Assembly: GCF_004153455.1 (NCBI RefSeq)
Contig: NZ_SDQE01000021.1
Location: 1 to 35,663 of the forward strand
DNA from: Allopusillimonas ginsengisoli
GTDB taxonomy: Bacteria > Pseudomonadota > Gammaproteobacteria > Burkholderiales > Burkholderiaceae_B
DNA length: 35,663 nucleotides
Direction of reading: 5' to 3'
A model generated the notes under the pieces. It ran no database searches. It saw nothing but the letters and a program-made list of their open reading frames with translations, and was not told the DNA's origin. The position numbers and the translations under genes were made by a program. This document shows positions 1-11,042 of the stretch, piece after piece (within the stretch, counting starts at the first letter, position 1; each line of letters opens with the position of its first letter).

Positions 1-81
1 AGTGGTCTTGCCGTGGTCAACGTGACCGATCGTGCCTACGTTGACGTGCGGTTTGGTCCGTTCAAACTTCTCTTTTGCCAT
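1..81 (-). CDS. tuf: Elongation factor Tu, N-terminal 27 codons (left copy, partial)
   Basis: EF-Tu delivers aminoacyl-tRNA to the ribosome. Only the first 27 codons are present, read leftward off the window edge. They end in the G1 GTP-binding loop (GHVDHGKTT). The gene follows fusA by 75 bp, as the last gene of a str operon (rpsL-rpsG-fusA-tuf). The same 27 codons occur at the right edge in the opposite orientation. The two copies differ only in the third base of the last codon (ACT here, ACC there). The upstream sequences of the two copies are unrelated, so the repeat begins at about the start codon. Confidence 0.97.
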   Translation of the reverse strand, partial: MAKEKFERTKPHVNVGTIGHVDHGKTT

Positions 82-156
82 GATTTATCCCATCAATGTT
101 TTCAATGAAACAAAAAAAATGTCCTGCCCGACACGTGCGGGCAGGTGATTGATTAA

Positions 157-2259
<2,103 letters not shown>

Positions 2260-2274
2260 GATTGTGTCCTTAGA

Positions 2275-2745
2275 TTACCAACGGAAATGGCTGAATGCCT
2301 TGTTGGCCTCTGCCATCTTGTGCGTGTCCTCACGTTTTTTCATCGCACCGCCACGGCCTTCGGAGGCGTCAAGCAGTTCACCGGCCAGGCGCAGATCCAT
2401 CGATTTCTCGCCGCGCTTCTTGGCTGCTTCGCGCAGCCAGCGCATGGCGAGCGCCAGGCGGCGCACAGGGCGCACTTCAACCGGCACTTGATAGTTCGCG
2501 CCACCGACACGGCGGCTTTTCACTTCGACGACAGGCTTGATGTTGTTGATCGCGGTGTTGAACACCTCGATAGGCTCCTTGCCAGTTTTAGCCTGAATCT
2601 GGTCAAACGCGCCGTAGATAATACGTTCGGCGACGGCTTTTTTGCCAGACAACATAACAACGTTCATGAATTTGGCGAGCTCTACGCTGCCAAACTTGGG
2701 GTCGGGGAGAATCTCACGTTTGGGAACTTCGCGACGACGAGGCAT
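2275..2745 (-). CDS. rpsG: 30S ribosomal protein S7
   Basis: S7 nucleates assembly of the head of the 30S subunit on the 3' domain of 16S rRNA. The 156-residue product begins [13 protein letters not shown] and has the family's typical length. The start is supported by an AAGGAAG Shine-Dalgarno sequence. The 137-bp gap to rpsL (2746-2882) is the position where S7 binds its own mRNA in the E. coli str operon to repress translation. It contains short inverted repeats (for example around GATCATC/GATGATC at 2804-2818), but I cannot show that the S7 target is conserved here. Confidence 0.98.
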   Translation of the reverse strand: MPRRREVPKREILPDPKFGSVELAKFMNVVMLSGKKAVAERIIYGAFDQIQAKTGKEPIEVFNTAINNIKPVVEVKSRRVGGANYQVPVEVRPVRRLALAMRWLREAAKKRGEKSMDLRLAGELLDASEGRGGAMKKREDTHKMAEANKAFSHFRW

Positions 2746-2882
2746 TTTTAACTTCCTTGTGACAGTTCAGTTGAACCACCCTTGGGGCGGCCACGATCAT
2801 CCAGAAAGATGATCACTTACATGCCATGAACCGATGATCATGGCTGCACTGATACGACCAGACGAGCTGGACTGGGAAAAAC

Positions 2883-3260
2883 TTAAGCTTTCTTGGGGCG
2901 TTTTGCGCCGTACTTGGAACGGGACTGCTTGCGATCCTTGACGCCCTGGAGGTCGAGGGAACCGCGCACGATGTGATAACGCACACCAGGCAAATCCTTG
3001 ACACGGCCGCCGCGGACCAGAACCACGGAGTGTTCCTGAAGGTTGTGGCCTTCGCCGCCGATGTACGAAATGACTTCGAAACCGTTGGTAAGACGAACCT
3101 TGGCGACCTTGCGCAGTGCCGAGTTAGGCTTTTTGGGAGTAGTGGTGTACACGCGTGTGCAGACACCGCGACGCTGCGGGCAGTTTTCGAGCGCCGGGCT
3201 CTTGCTGCTGACAGTGCTGACTTCGCGCGGCTTGCGCACGAGTTGGCTAATGGTTGGCAT
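2883..3260 (-). CDS. rpsL: 30S ribosomal protein S12
   Basis: S12 sits at the decoding centre and controls translational accuracy. The product is 125 residues starting [13 protein letters not shown]. The reading frame is open further upstream, but this start has an AAAGGT ribosome-binding site and matches the family N-terminus. Lys43 (in TTPKKPNS) and Lys88 (in GRVKDLP) are both present. These are the positions commonly changed in streptomycin-resistant mutants, so this allele looks wild-type. It is the first gene of the leftward str operon. Confidence 0.98.
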   Translation of the reverse strand: MPTISQLVRKPREVSTVSSKSPALENCPQRRGVCTRVYTTTPKKPNSALRKVAKVRLTNGFEVISYIGGEGHNLQEHSVVLVRGGRVKDLPGVRYHIVRGSLDLQGVKDRKQSRSKYGAKRPKKA

Positions 3261-3606
3261 GACCTTTACGCATCCTGTGACTTTTGCGCACCTGACGCTT
3301 GCGCGCCGGGTAGGCGTTTGAAAATAACGCCTGCCGCTGACACGAAGGAGCATGCTGAAAAACAGACAACATGGCTTGCATGGCAGCCTCAGGCGGTTTG
3401 CGCAAATACCGCCTGGCACGAAAGATACGTAAAAGAGCGGTCTTGCAACAAAGCTGGGGGGTTCAGGCAACGGATAAAACCCTGGCGCCGCATCAAAAAA
3501 CACTGTTGCCAGTATGTTTTAACCCGTGTACACCAAAGAAATCACCTGTGCCTTGGCTACCTGATGGGGATCAAATTGGCAAGGAAACCCAAAAGGTAAG
3601 CTAGCC

Positions 3607-3636
3607 ATAGTAACATGTGGCACGAAAAGCGGTCAA
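3607..3636 (-). promoter_or_regulatory. Probable str operon promoter
   Basis: Read on the minus strand, TTGACC (3631-3636) and TACTAT (3607-3612) are separated by 18 bp, a fair sigma-70 promoter. Transcription would start near 3599, giving rpsL a leader of about 340 nt. The 530-bp spacer 3261-3791 holds this promoter, the long str leader and the start region of the divergent signalling operon. I see no gene in it. The leader may carry control elements, but none is recognisable by eye. Confidence 0.45.
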
Positions 3637-3744
3637 TAACACCCTGTGATAATCCAATGCACGGGAAATAGTGCGGTAAATCCGCAACAGCCCTGTGTGG
3701 GCTGGGTCTGCGCCCTTGGCCTCGACATCCGGACGCATGCTAAC

Positions 3745-3772
3745 GTAACATTGTTTTTCCTGTCGCTAAAAT
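3745..3772 (+). promoter_or_regulatory. Candidate promoter of the response regulator operon
   Basis: GTAACA (3745-3750) and TAAAAT (3767-3772) are spaced by 16 bp and lie 20 bp before the response regulator start. Each hexamer matches the sigma-70 consensus only partly, so this is a weak call. An autoregulatory site would be expected here but no clear direct repeat was seen. Confidence 0.3.
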
Positions 3773-3791
3773 TTTCTCTTTCTCAGCCTTC

Positions 3792-4505
3792 ATGCATATT
3801 GCTATTCTGGAGGATGACACTGCCCAGGCGCAACTAGTCCAGTCATACCTGAGCGACGCCGGTCATCAATCTACCTCCTTCAACACCGGCAAATCGATGC
3901 TCGCGGCGCTCGCCCGCGACCATGGTTTCAACATGTTGATTCTCGACTGGGAAGTGCCCGACATCTCCGGCCTGGATGTGCTGCGCTGGGTGCGCACCAC
4001 GCTGGGGCAGGCGCTGCCTGTCCTGTTTCTCACCAGCCGTACGCATGAAGAAGACCTCGTGCAAGGCCTGCAGGCGGGCGCCGACGACTACATGATGAAA
4101 CCGATTCGGCGCGGCGAGCTCACGGCCCGGGTCACGGCCCTGCTGCGCAGGATAGCGCCATCGCCCCAGCAGGAAGCGCCCTTTTCCCTGGCGGTATACG
4201 ACATTGATCCCGCACAGGAGCGCATTTCGCTCAATGGCGAGGCTATCGAGCTGGCGCCCAAGGAATACGAGCTTGCTTTGCTCTTTTTCCACAATCCGGA
4301 TCGCCTGTTTTCGCGCGACGTGCTCAGCAGCAAGGTTTGGAACCGCGAGATTCCGGCCACCTCCCGCACGCTCGATACGCATCTCTCAAATATCCGCCGC
4401 AAGCTCCAGCTCCGGCCTGAACATGGCGTCCGGCTGGTGTCGTCCTACGCGCTCGGCTATCGCCTGGAGCTGCTTGCGAACCAACAGGAAGCCTCCGCTT
4501 TATGA
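3792..4505 (+). CDS. OmpR/PhoB-family response regulator
   Basis: This is a cytoplasmic two-component response regulator of 237 residues. The receiver domain (about 1-120) has the acidic pair Asp8/Asp9, phosphoacceptor Asp52 (in LILDWEVPD), Thr81/Ser82 and Lys103 (in MMKPI). The C-terminal winged helix (about 135-228) has the PhoB-type KEYELALLFF and the recognition-helix region TLDTHLSNIRRKL. It overlaps the next gene by 4 bp (ATGA), which indicates translational coupling with the LysM-FecR and CHASE2 kinase genes. The kinase two genes downstream is the obvious partner. The regulon is unknown; the gene's own operon is one plausible target. Confidence 0.93.
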   Translation: MHIAILEDDTAQAQLVQSYLSDAGHQSTSFNTGKSMLAALARDHGFNMLILDWEVPDISGLDVLRWVRTTLGQALPVLFLTSRTHEEDLVQGLQAGADDYMMKPIRRGELTARVTALLRRIAPSPQQEAPFSLAVYDIDPAQERISLNGEAIELAPKEYELALLFFHNPDRLFSRDVLSSKVWNREIPATSRTLDTHLSNIRRKLQLRPEHGVRLVSSYALGYRLELLANQQEASAL

Positions 4506-5608
4506 TTTTTGTTCCATCGCTTCACCGCTGCCTGGCGGCCCTGGCAGCCATGTGTGTGCTTGGTTTGGCCCCGTTGGCTTCCCAGGCTCAGCCAGCGGGC
4601 GCCGATGGCGACAACTTCCTGTATCGCGCCGTCGCCGGCGATACCCTGATCGACCTGGCAAAGCGCTACACCGACAATCCCGCCAACTGGATCACGTTGC
4701 AGTCGCTGAACCAGGTTGCCGACCCAACCCGTCTGCCAATCGCCAAGCAACTGAAGATTCCTTTCGCCCTGATCCCGGAAGTTCCGGCGCCGGCTACGGT
4801 CAATCACGTCAAGGGCCAGGCGGATGTGAACGGGGCGCCCGCCACCCTGAACAGCCAGGTCAACGAAGGCGATGTCATCAAGACGGGTCCCAATGGCTTC
4901 GTCACCCTCCAATTGGCTGACGACAGCGCAATGTCCATCCCCCCTGGCTCGCATCTGGTGGTTGAACGCCTCAGGGCATTCAAGGGAACAGGGCTGATCG
5001 ACTCCATACTGGATGTCCGTTCCGGCGGGCTGGAATCCGAAGTCGCCCCCGCCGACACAGGCGTGGGGCGGTTTGAGATCCGCACGCCGGTCAGTGTCAC
5101 CGGCGTGCGAGGCACCCGCCTGCGTGTCCGTTCGGCCCAAGACGGCTCGCAAAGCGAGGTCCTCCACGGCCGCGCCCACTTGGCCACATCCGGCAAGCAA
5201 GCCGCTGTCCTGCGCCGCGGCGAGGGTGCCGCCACCAGCGCATCCGGGGACTTCCTTGGCGTCAGGCCCCTGCTGCCCGCCCCGCAACTGGCCGCACCCA
5301 CCCGCGGCGGACAAGGCTGGGTCACCCGGTTTCCGGCGGTGCCAGGCGCACAGGCTTATCTCGTCCAGGTTGCCCAGGACGACGCTGGCACGCAATTGAT
5401 CTCCAGCAAGCGTTTTGACAGCCCCGAAGTCACCTACGGCGCCCAGGGCACGGGCACCTTCTATGTCCGCGTGCGCGCCATCGACGGCGACGGCGTCATG
5501 GGCGAGGATGCTGTCCTGTCCTTTCCAGGACAGCCGGCACTAAGTACCGCCTTTGGTCTGCCTGTTTTCACGGGTTACGGTGATGCCGTCGCCCTGAGGG
5601 CCGACTAG
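4502..5608 (+). CDS. Exported LysM and FecR domain protein
   Basis: The 368-residue product has a Sec signal peptide (about 1-30, ending in ASQAQ), so it should act in the periplasm or at the envelope. A LysM-like module at about 39-87 (YRAVAGDTLIDLAKRY, then a LQSLNQV turn) would bind peptidoglycan. A FecR domain follows, with VNEGDVIKTG and LADDSAM around 120-150 and TPVSVTGVRGTRLRV around 198-212. The C-terminus (about 265-350) is beta-rich and resembles a fibronectin-III-like fold (FYVRVRAIDGDGVMG). It lacks the cytoplasmic anti-sigma segment of classical FecR, and no sigma factor gene is nearby. Its place between a response regulator and a CHASE2 kinase suggests an accessory sensor or ligand for the kinase. 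That role is inferred. Confidence 0.87.
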   Translation: MIFVPSLHRCLAALAAMCVLGLAPLASQAQPAGADGDNFLYRAVAGDTLIDLAKRYTDNPANWITLQSLNQVADPTRLPIAKQLKIPFALIPEVPAPATVNHVKGQADVNGAPATLNSQVNEGDVIKTGPNGFVTLQLADDSAMSIPPGSHLVVERLRAFKGTGLIDSILDVRSGGLESEVAPADTGVGRFEIRTPVSVTGVRGTRLRVRSAQDGSQSEVLHGRAHLATSGKQAAVLRRGEGAATSASGDFLGVRPLLPAPQLAAPTRGGQGWVTRFPAVPGAQAYLVQVAQDDAGTQLISSKRFDSPEVTYGAQGTGTFYVRVRAIDGDGVMGEDAVLSFPGQPALSTAFGLPVFTGYGDAVALRAD

Positions 5609-5615
5609 GCAAGTC

Positions 5616-7571
5616 ATGGCAGGCGCCGATCGCGTCGCGCGCAGCGACTTCTGGGGTAGCCTGGAGCGACGCGTTTACGCTGAATGGCTGGCCGTTACCC
5701 TCTTTATGCTGCTGACAACGGCCCTGCTCAGCCTGTTCAGCGCCGAAATCGGCATTACGCGGCTGGACGACACGTTCTATGATCGGGCGCTGTCCGTGAC
5801 AACCCGGCCCGAGCCCGACAAGAACATCGTCATTATCGCGATAGACGACAGCAGCATTGAGGAGATCGGCTATTGGCCCTGGCGCCGGGCCCTGCATGCG
5901 CGCCTGCTCGACAAACTCGGCAATGCGCGGGTCGTGGCGTTTGACGTACTGCTCAGCGACTATAACCCGGCCTATCCCCACGACGATCAGATGCTGGCGA
6001 GAGCCATGTCGCGCAACGGAAAAGTCGTACTGCCGATGATGATCACCAATGACAATCGCCAGGCCATTGCGCCGCTGTTGGTACTTGCCAATGCCAGTGC
6101 CGGCATGGGCTATATCAATGTCTATCCCGATAACGACGGCGTCGTGCGCTCCCTGACCGCCTATCGCCAACTGCTCGACGGACAGGGCGCCGAGCATTTT
6201 CTGCTGGCCATGCTCAAGGTCGCCAATACGCCTGAACACATGACCGCTGCGGGCAAAGCCGGTGAACCGCTCTTCATTCCCTATCATGGTCCTCCAGGAA
6301 GCTACTCCATTTACCCTTACGCGAACGTGCTCAGCGGTCAGATCCCGCCCTCTGTCTTCGACAACAAGTATGTATTGGTGGGGTCCTGGGGATCAGGTTT
6401 GGGTGACGACTTTCCCACACCAGTGTCGAGTTCGGGCCGCCCCATGGCGGGCGTCGAAATTCTGGCAAACGGATTGCAGGGCCTGATGACGGGGAACTGG
6501 ATCCGAACGCCTGCGCCCTGGCTTGCCGCCCTCTTGTCCTGTCTTCCTGTGCTGCTGGCCTGCCTGGCCTTCCGTCGCCTGTCTCCCCGCCGTTCTTTTG
6601 TTGCTGCCGCTGCGGCATTCCTGCTCATTCTTGCTGGCTGTGTTTTGTTCATACAGTTGTTCAGCCTCTGGATTCCCATTACCGCCAGCCTGTTCGGCGT
6701 TGCCCTGGCGTTCCCGGTATGGAGCTGGCGCAGCCAGGAGGCGTCGCTGCAGCACATCGACCGCGAGCTCCAGACACTGAATCGCGAGCGCGCGGCGCTG
6801 GGCGACGAAGTCTCCATACCCGAAACCCGCAGCCGCGATGGCTCGCTGTCAGCCCGGGTCACCCAATTGCACAGCGCCATCGCCCAGTTGCGCATTGCCC
6901 GCAGCAACCGCGAAGAAACCCTGCGCTTTCTGTCGCACGACATGCGCTCACCCCAGAACTCCATATTGGCGCTTACGCAGTTGCAGCAAAGGCCCGAGAC
7001 CGCACTTGATCAAGCGGAACTCCTGTGCCGCGTCAACAGCTATGCAAACAGAACGCTGAATCTGGTCGACGGCTTTGTGCACCTTGCGCGCGCCGAAGCC
7101 ATGCAGATGCATTTCTCGCAGCAGGATCTGGTCGAACTGCTGAACCAATCCATCGATGAGTTATGGCCGCGCGCCCGCCAGCGCAACATCGACATCGTCG
7201 GCCAGGACCTGCCCGATATTGCCTGGATCAACGGCGACGCGCCATTGATAGGGCGTGCCCTGTGCAATCTGATCGACAATGCCATCAAGTACAGTGCCGA
7301 CCATACCCAGGTCATATGCCGCATCGAGCGTTCGGGAAACACCTGGCGTGTTTGCATACGCGACCAGGGGCGGGGCATCAGCGCCGCCCAGATCTCAACG
7401 CTGTTTCAGCCATTTACGCGCGCGGATGAACACCGCCGCGACAATCCGAGCGGCGCAGGGCTCGGCCTGGCCTTTGTACGCACGGTCGTCGAGCGGCATG
7501 GGGGCAGGGCCTTTGTGGAAAGCACCGAAGGCGAGGGATCGCTGTTTGTTCTGGTGTTCCCTGCCGCCTAA
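5616..7571 (+). CDS. CHASE2-domain sensor histidine kinase
   Basis: This 651-residue membrane kinase starts with one transmembrane helix (about 24-44) and an extracytoplasmic CHASE2 domain (about 45-295, with IVIIAIDDSSIEEIGYWPWRR and KYVLVGSW). A cluster of three membrane helices follows (about 302-372), then a short coiled linker. The dimerisation helix carries His441 in FLSHDMRSPQNS, a variant of the usual HELRTP box. The ATPase domain has the N box (NLIDNAIKYS, Asn555), G1 (DQGRGI, 583-588) and G2 (GAGLGL, 613-618), so catalysis should be intact. It starts 7 bp after the FecR gene. Its stop overlaps the convergent nadB stop by 4 bp. The signal is unknown; the FecR-LysM neighbour suggests the cell wall or envelope. 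Confidence 0.93.
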   Translation: MAGADRVARSDFWGSLERRVYAEWLAVTLFMLLTTALLSLFSAEIGITRLDDTFYDRALSVTTRPEPDKNIVIIAIDDSSIEEIGYWPWRRALHARLLDKLGNARVVAFDVLLSDYNPAYPHDDQMLARAMSRNGKVVLPMMITNDNRQAIAPLLVLANASAGMGYINVYPDNDGVVRSLTAYRQLLDGQGAEHFLLAMLKVANTPEHMTAAGKAGEPLFIPYHGPPGSYSIYPYANVLSGQIPPSVFDNKYVLVGSWGSGLGDDFPTPVSSSGRPMAGVEILANGLQGLMTGNWIRTPAPWLAALLSCLPVLLACLAFRRLSPRRSFVAAAAAFLLILAGCVLFIQLFSLWIPITASLFGVALAFPVWSWRSQEASLQHIDRELQTLNRERAALGDEVSIPETRSRDGSLSARVTQLHSAIAQLRIARSNREETLRFLSHDMRSPQNSILALTQLQQRPETALDQAELLCRVNSYANRTLNLVDGFVHLARAEAMQMHFSQQDLVELLNQSIDELWPRARQRNIDIVGQDLPDIAWINGDAPLIGRALCNLIDNAIKYSADHTQVICRIERSGNTWRVCIRDQGRGISAAQISTLFQPFTRADEHRRDNPSGAGLGLAFVRTVVERHGGRAFVESTEGEGSLFVLVFPAA

Positions 7572-9082
7572 GTTCCGTCAATGCGCTGATGCAGTCCGCA
7601 GCTTTCTCGTCGCAGCAGCGCGGCATCAACGATCAGCGCCGCGGCATCCAGCATGTTGCGCAGCTCCAGTCGTTCGCGCAGCGAATCCGCCCAGCGGGCA
7701 GGCAGGCCCAGCTGATCCTGCCATTGTCGGATTTGCCTGCCCGCCCGCTCCAGCGTCGATCCGTGGCGCAATAGCCCCGCAGCGGTGTCCATCAGTGTTT
7801 GCAGCTGCATGCGTACCGCCTGGGCGTCTATTTGCGCACGAACCTCGGCGGCTGCGGCGGCGTCGGTTGATTTCGGCGCAGTGACAGACCGCGCAGACTT
7901 GGCCAGATGGTTCGCCAGCGCGCGCCCCGTTGCCACGCACTCCAGCAGGGAGTTGCTGGCCAGTCGGTTGGCGCCGTGCAATCCTGTGCATGCTGTTTCC
8001 CCAAGCGCATACAGGCCTGGCACGGAGCTGCGCCCCACGGTATCGGTGGCCACGCCGCCGCAACTGTAATGCGCGGCGGGCGCAACAGGAATACCGTCGC
8101 GGCGCACATCAACGCCATAGTCGAGACAGCGCTGCAGAATCATCGGGAAATGCGCTTCGATAAACGCGGCGTCGCGATGCGTGATGTCCAGCAATACATG
8201 GTCCAGGCCATGCGTTTGCATTTCGTGCGCGATGGCTCTCGCGACAATGTCGCGTGGCGCCAGCTCCGCGCGCGCGTCATGCGCAGGCATAAACCGTGTG
8301 CCATCTGGCCGTCGCAAGAATGCGCCTTCTCCGCGCAAGGCTTCCGAGATCAGGAAGGCGGGCGCGCCAGGCAGCGCGAGGCAGGTGGGATGGAACTGTA
8401 TGAATTCAAGATGGCGCATGGCCGCGCCCGCGCGCGACGCGATACCAATGCCGTCGGCAGTGGCGCAGGCGGGATTGCTGGTCTTGGAATAAAGGTGTCC
8501 GAGCCCGCCTGTCGCGAGCACAACATGCGGCGACACGAACGCCTTTTGGCAAAAGTGCTTCTGGTCGAATGCCAGAAGGCCGGCAATCCCCGCGTCCGCG
8601 TCGGGCGCAGCGCACAGGTCTATTGCCAGCATATGCTCATGAATGATCACGTTCGGCCGCTGTCTGAGCTGCGCGTGCAGCGCCTTCATGATGGCATGCC
8701 CACTGGCATCGCCCGCATGCACAATGCGCCGCTGGCTGTGCCCGCCTTCGCGGGTGAGGTGCAGGCGCTGCTGCGCATCGCGACTGAAGGCCACACCCTG
8801 CGAGCACAGCCAATCCAGGCTGGCGGGCCCCTGCGCCACGATGTGTTGAACCACGGCCTCGTCGCAAAGCCCCGCGCCCGCGACCCGGGTATCCTGCACA
8901 TGCTGCGCCAGACTGTCGTCGGCACTCAACACTGCGGCGATGCCGCCTTGCGCCCGATCGCTTGCGCAAAGGTCGAGCTGGTCTTTTGCCAACAGCGCAA
9001 TGCGCAGTTGGGGCGGCAATGACAATGCCACTGTCACGCCGGCCAGCCCGGCACCAACAATTACAACGTCATAATGCATCAT
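7568..9082 (-). CDS. nadB: L-aspartate oxidase
   Basis: NadB is a soluble flavoprotein that oxidises L-aspartate to iminoaspartate, the first step of de novo NAD synthesis. The 504-residue product has the N-terminal FAD-binding motif ([18 protein letters not shown]). It also has [12 protein letters not shown] near residue 41, [11 protein letters not shown], the catalytic-region [10 protein letters not shown] and SEALRGEGA, and the C-terminal [15 protein letters not shown], all typical of the succinate dehydrogenase/aspartate oxidase flavoprotein family. It overlaps nadA by 4 bp (ATGA), so the two are translationally coupled. Two adjacent Met codons start the frame; the first is used here. nadC, often the third gene of this operon, is not in the window. 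Confidence 0.96.
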   Translation of the reverse strand: MMHYDVVIVGAGLAGVTVALSLPPQLRIALLAKDQLDLCASDRAQGGIAAVLSADDSLAQHVQDTRVAGAGLCDEAVVQHIVAQGPASLDWLCSQGVAFSRDAQQRLHLTREGGHSQRRIVHAGDASGHAIMKALHAQLRQRPNVIIHEHMLAIDLCAAPDADAGIAGLLAFDQKHFCQKAFVSPHVVLATGGLGHLYSKTSNPACATADGIGIASRAGAAMRHLEFIQFHPTCLALPGAPAFLISEALRGEGAFLRRPDGTRFMPAHDARAELAPRDIVARAIAHEMQTHGLDHVLLDITHRDAAFIEAHFPMILQRCLDYGVDVRRDGIPVAPAAHYSCGGVATDTVGRSSVPGLYALGETACTGLHGANRLASNSLLECVATGRALANHLAKSARSVTAPKSTDAAAAAEVRAQIDAQAVRMQLQTLMDTAAGLLRHGSTLERAGRQIRQWQDQLGLPARWADSLRERLELRNMLDAAALIVDAALLRRESCGLHQRIDGT

Positions 9083-10215
9083 GCAGCGCCGACATGTTCA
9101 AACAGCGGCATATCTGTTTCAAGATCGCCCGTTGCCTGCACGGCCTGGCCGCGCTGCCGCGCAAATTGCAGCATGCGCTCAACTGAACGCCTTGCCCCGT
9201 GTGCCAGCGTCTCGTCCACCTGTACTTCGTGGCGGCGATGTTCCAGCGTATCCTGCAATTGCTCCAGCGTGTTCAGCGCCATCCAGGGACAAAACGCGCA
9301 GCTCTTGCAACTGGCGCCATGCCCCGCGGTGGGCGCCGCGATAAATGTCTTGCCTGGCGCCTGGCCTCGCATCGCATGCAGAATGCCCTGATCCGTCGCC
9401 ACGATGAACGTGTCGGCCGCGCTCTTTGACGCGGCCTGTATCAGTTGCGTAGTGGACCCGACCACATCGGCCAGCGCAATGACGCTGGCTGGGGATTCCG
9501 GATGCACCAGTACAGGCGCCTCCGGGTGGGTTTTCTTGAGTTCGGCCAGCTCATTGCCCTTGAACTCATCATGCACGATGCAGGATCCTTGCCACAGTAT
9601 CATGTCGGCGCCAGTCTGCTGCTGCACATAAGCGCCCAGGTGACGATCCGGCGCCCAAAGGATTTTTTCGCCGCGCCCATGCAGATGGCGCACGATATCC
9701 AGCGCGATGGACGAGGTAACCACCCAGTCTGCCCGCGCCTTGATGGCTGCGCTGGTATTGGCATAAACGACCACGGTGTGATCAGGGTGAGCATCGCAGA
9801 ATGCGTTGAAATCATCCGGCTGACAGCCCAGGTCCAGCGAACAGCTGGCTTGATCATCAATAATGTAAACATGCTTTTCCGGGCTCAGTATCTTGGCGGT
9901 TTCCGCCATGAAGCTCACCCCCGCCACAATCACCGTACTGGCAGGATGTTCTTTGCCGAATCGGGCCATTTCCAGCGAGTCGCCAACGCATCCTCCTGTG
10001 GCCAGCGCCAGATCCTGGACCTCTGGCTCGGTGTAATAATGCGCCACCAGTACCGCATCGCGGGCCCGCAGCAGCGCCTCCAGATGCGCACGCTGGGGCG
10101 GGGTTTGCGATGAGGTCGCCGCAATGTTCAGCCATGCCTGCCCCGGCTGCGTGTTCAGCGCGTCGGGCGTGCCCTTCTGGATCTGGCAATGATCAAATAC
10201 CACTGACTTGCGCAT
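9079..10215 (-). CDS. nadA: Quinolinate synthase A
   Basis: NadA condenses iminoaspartate with dihydroxyacetone phosphate to quinolinate, using a labile [4Fe-4S] cluster. Cysteines suited to bind the cluster are visible in [18 protein letters not shown] and the C-terminal [10 protein letters not shown]. Other family motifs are [14 protein letters not shown] and [14 protein letters not shown]. The frame is open to an ATG at 10239. The ATG at 10215 is preferred because it has GGAGAG at a good distance and because the upstream start lies only 9 bp from the operator palindrome. From 10215 the protein has 378 residues. It heads the nadA-nadB operon. Confidence 0.95.
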   Translation of the reverse strand: MRKSVVFDHCQIQKGTPDALNTQPGQAWLNIAATSSQTPPQRAHLEALLRARDAVLVAHYYTEPEVQDLALATGGCVGDSLEMARFGKEHPASTVIVAGVSFMAETAKILSPEKHVYIIDDQASCSLDLGCQPDDFNAFCDAHPDHTVVVYANTSAAIKARADWVVTSSIALDIVRHLHGRGEKILWAPDRHLGAYVQQQTGADMILWQGSCIVHDEFKGNELAELKKTHPEAPVLVHPESPASVIALADVVGSTTQLIQAASKSAADTFIVATDQGILHAMRGQAPGKTFIAAPTAGHGASCKSCAFCPWMALNTLEQLQDTLEHRRHEVQVDETLAHGARRSVERMLQFARQRGQAVQATGDLETDMPLFEHVGAA

Positions 10216-10247
10216 GCTTGCTCTCCACCAATCGATCATCTCGTAAT

Positions 10248-10266
10248 AATGCTCATAATGAGCATT
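10248..10266. promoter_or_regulatory. Palindromic candidate operator of nadAB
   Basis: A perfect 19-bp palindrome, AATGCTCATAATGAGCATT (9-bp arms around one base), lies 32 bp upstream of the preferred nadA start. That is a natural place for a repressor to cover the promoter. NAD-biosynthesis repressors such as NadQ or NrtR are known to control nad genes in proteobacteria. I cannot tell which would bind here, and no such regulator is encoded in the window. Confidence 0.65.
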
Positions 10267-10272
10267 TGTAGG

Positions 10273-10298
10273 AAAATAAAAAACGCGCAGGACGCGTT
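10273..10298 (-). terminator. Intrinsic terminator, leftward
   Basis: On the minus strand the stem AACGCG / CGCGTT (10282-10298, 5-nt loop) is followed by a T-rich tract (TTTTTATTT). It lies downstream of the peroxidase-like gene and just before the nad operator, so it would insulate nadA from the acu operon. The stem is short. Confidence 0.5.
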
Positions 10299-10372
10299 AT
10301 CGTTATGCTTAACTTGAGCATAAATCGATTCTGGCGGAAACTCAAGTAAAGAATGTTTCTTCGTTTCGTTGC

Positions 10373-10408
10373 GTGCGCAGTCCGGACAGGCCTGCCCGGG
10401 CTGCGCAC
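10373..10408. terminator. GC-rich hairpin after the acu operon
   Basis: GTGCGCAG (10373-10380) pairs with CTGCGCAC (10401-10408), and the inner TCCGG/CCGGG can extend the stem. It sits 15 bp past the stop of the peroxidase-like gene. It has no T-tract on either strand, so it may protect the mRNA 3' end or act with a factor rather than terminate on its own. Confidence 0.4.
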
Positions 10409-10422
10409 AGTTTATTGTGTGC

Positions 10423-11001
10423 TTATCTTCCCAACGTATAGAACTCGTCGTTAGGCCGCATGCTCGTCGTGTTGGCCAAACGATTGGACATGCCAAAGAA
10501 AGCCGAAATGGCGGCGATATCCCAGGCGTCTTCGTCGTCGAAACCATGCTGCTTGAGCGTCGCGAGGTCGGCATCGCCGACCTCGCCTGAACGCTGCGAC
10601 ACCTTCATGGCAAAATCCAGCATGGCTTTTTGCCTGTCGGTAATATCGGCCTTGCGGTAGTTCACCGCAACCTGCTCGGCGAGCAGCGGATTCTTGGCGC
10701 GTATGCGCAAGATTGCGCCATATGCAACCACGCAATACTGGCACTCGTTGGCATTGCTGGTGGCCAGCACAATCATCTCGCGTTCCGCCTTGCTGAGGTT
10801 GCCGGGCTTGTCCATCAGGGCATCGTGATAGGCGAAGAAAGCGCGAAACTCATCGGGCCTGTGCGCGAGCACAAGAAACACATTTGGAATAAAGCCAGAT
10901 TTTTCCTGCACGGCGAGCATGCGCTCGCGTATATCGTCGGGCAGTTCCGACAGTTCAGGAATGGGAAATCTGCCTATGCGAGGCGCGTGTTCTTGTTTCA
11001 T
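10423..11001 (-). CDS. AhpD-like (carboxymuconolactone decarboxylase fold) peroxidase-related protein
   Basis: The 192-residue product belongs to the AhpD/CMD superfamily of small helical redox proteins. The redox pair is Cys-x-x-Cys in NANECQYCVVAYGA. In AhpD proteins a histidine three residues after the second cysteine completes the proton relay; here the DNA gives tyrosine (TAT). It may therefore work with a changed mechanism. The start has a GGAG ribosome-binding site. It lies 41 bp after acuI on the same strand, so it is probably the third gene of the acuR-acuI operon. A role in peroxide or electrophile stress is an inference. Confidence 0.8.
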   Translation of the reverse strand: MKQEHAPRIGRFPIPELSELPDDIRERMLAVQEKSGFIPNVFLVLAHRPDEFRAFFAYHDALMDKPGNLSKAEREMIVLATSNANECQYCVVAYGAILRIRAKNPLLAEQVAVNYRKADITDRQKAMLDFAMKVSQRSGEVGDADLATLKQHGFDDEDAWDIAAISAFFGMSNRLANTTSMRPNDEFYTLGR

Positions 11002-11042
11002 GGGTGTACTCCGGAGTGGATGCTGACGCTTTGTCTGGGTGA

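Noticed and set aside
4502-5608. Classical FecI-FecR iron signalling
   Set aside because: No sigma factor or TonB receptor gene is adjacent, and the protein has a Sec signal peptide and LysM rather than an N-terminal anti-sigma domain.
7907-9022. 371-codon + strand frame opposite nadB
   Set aside because: nadB on the other strand has all family motifs; this frame is a codon-bias shadow.
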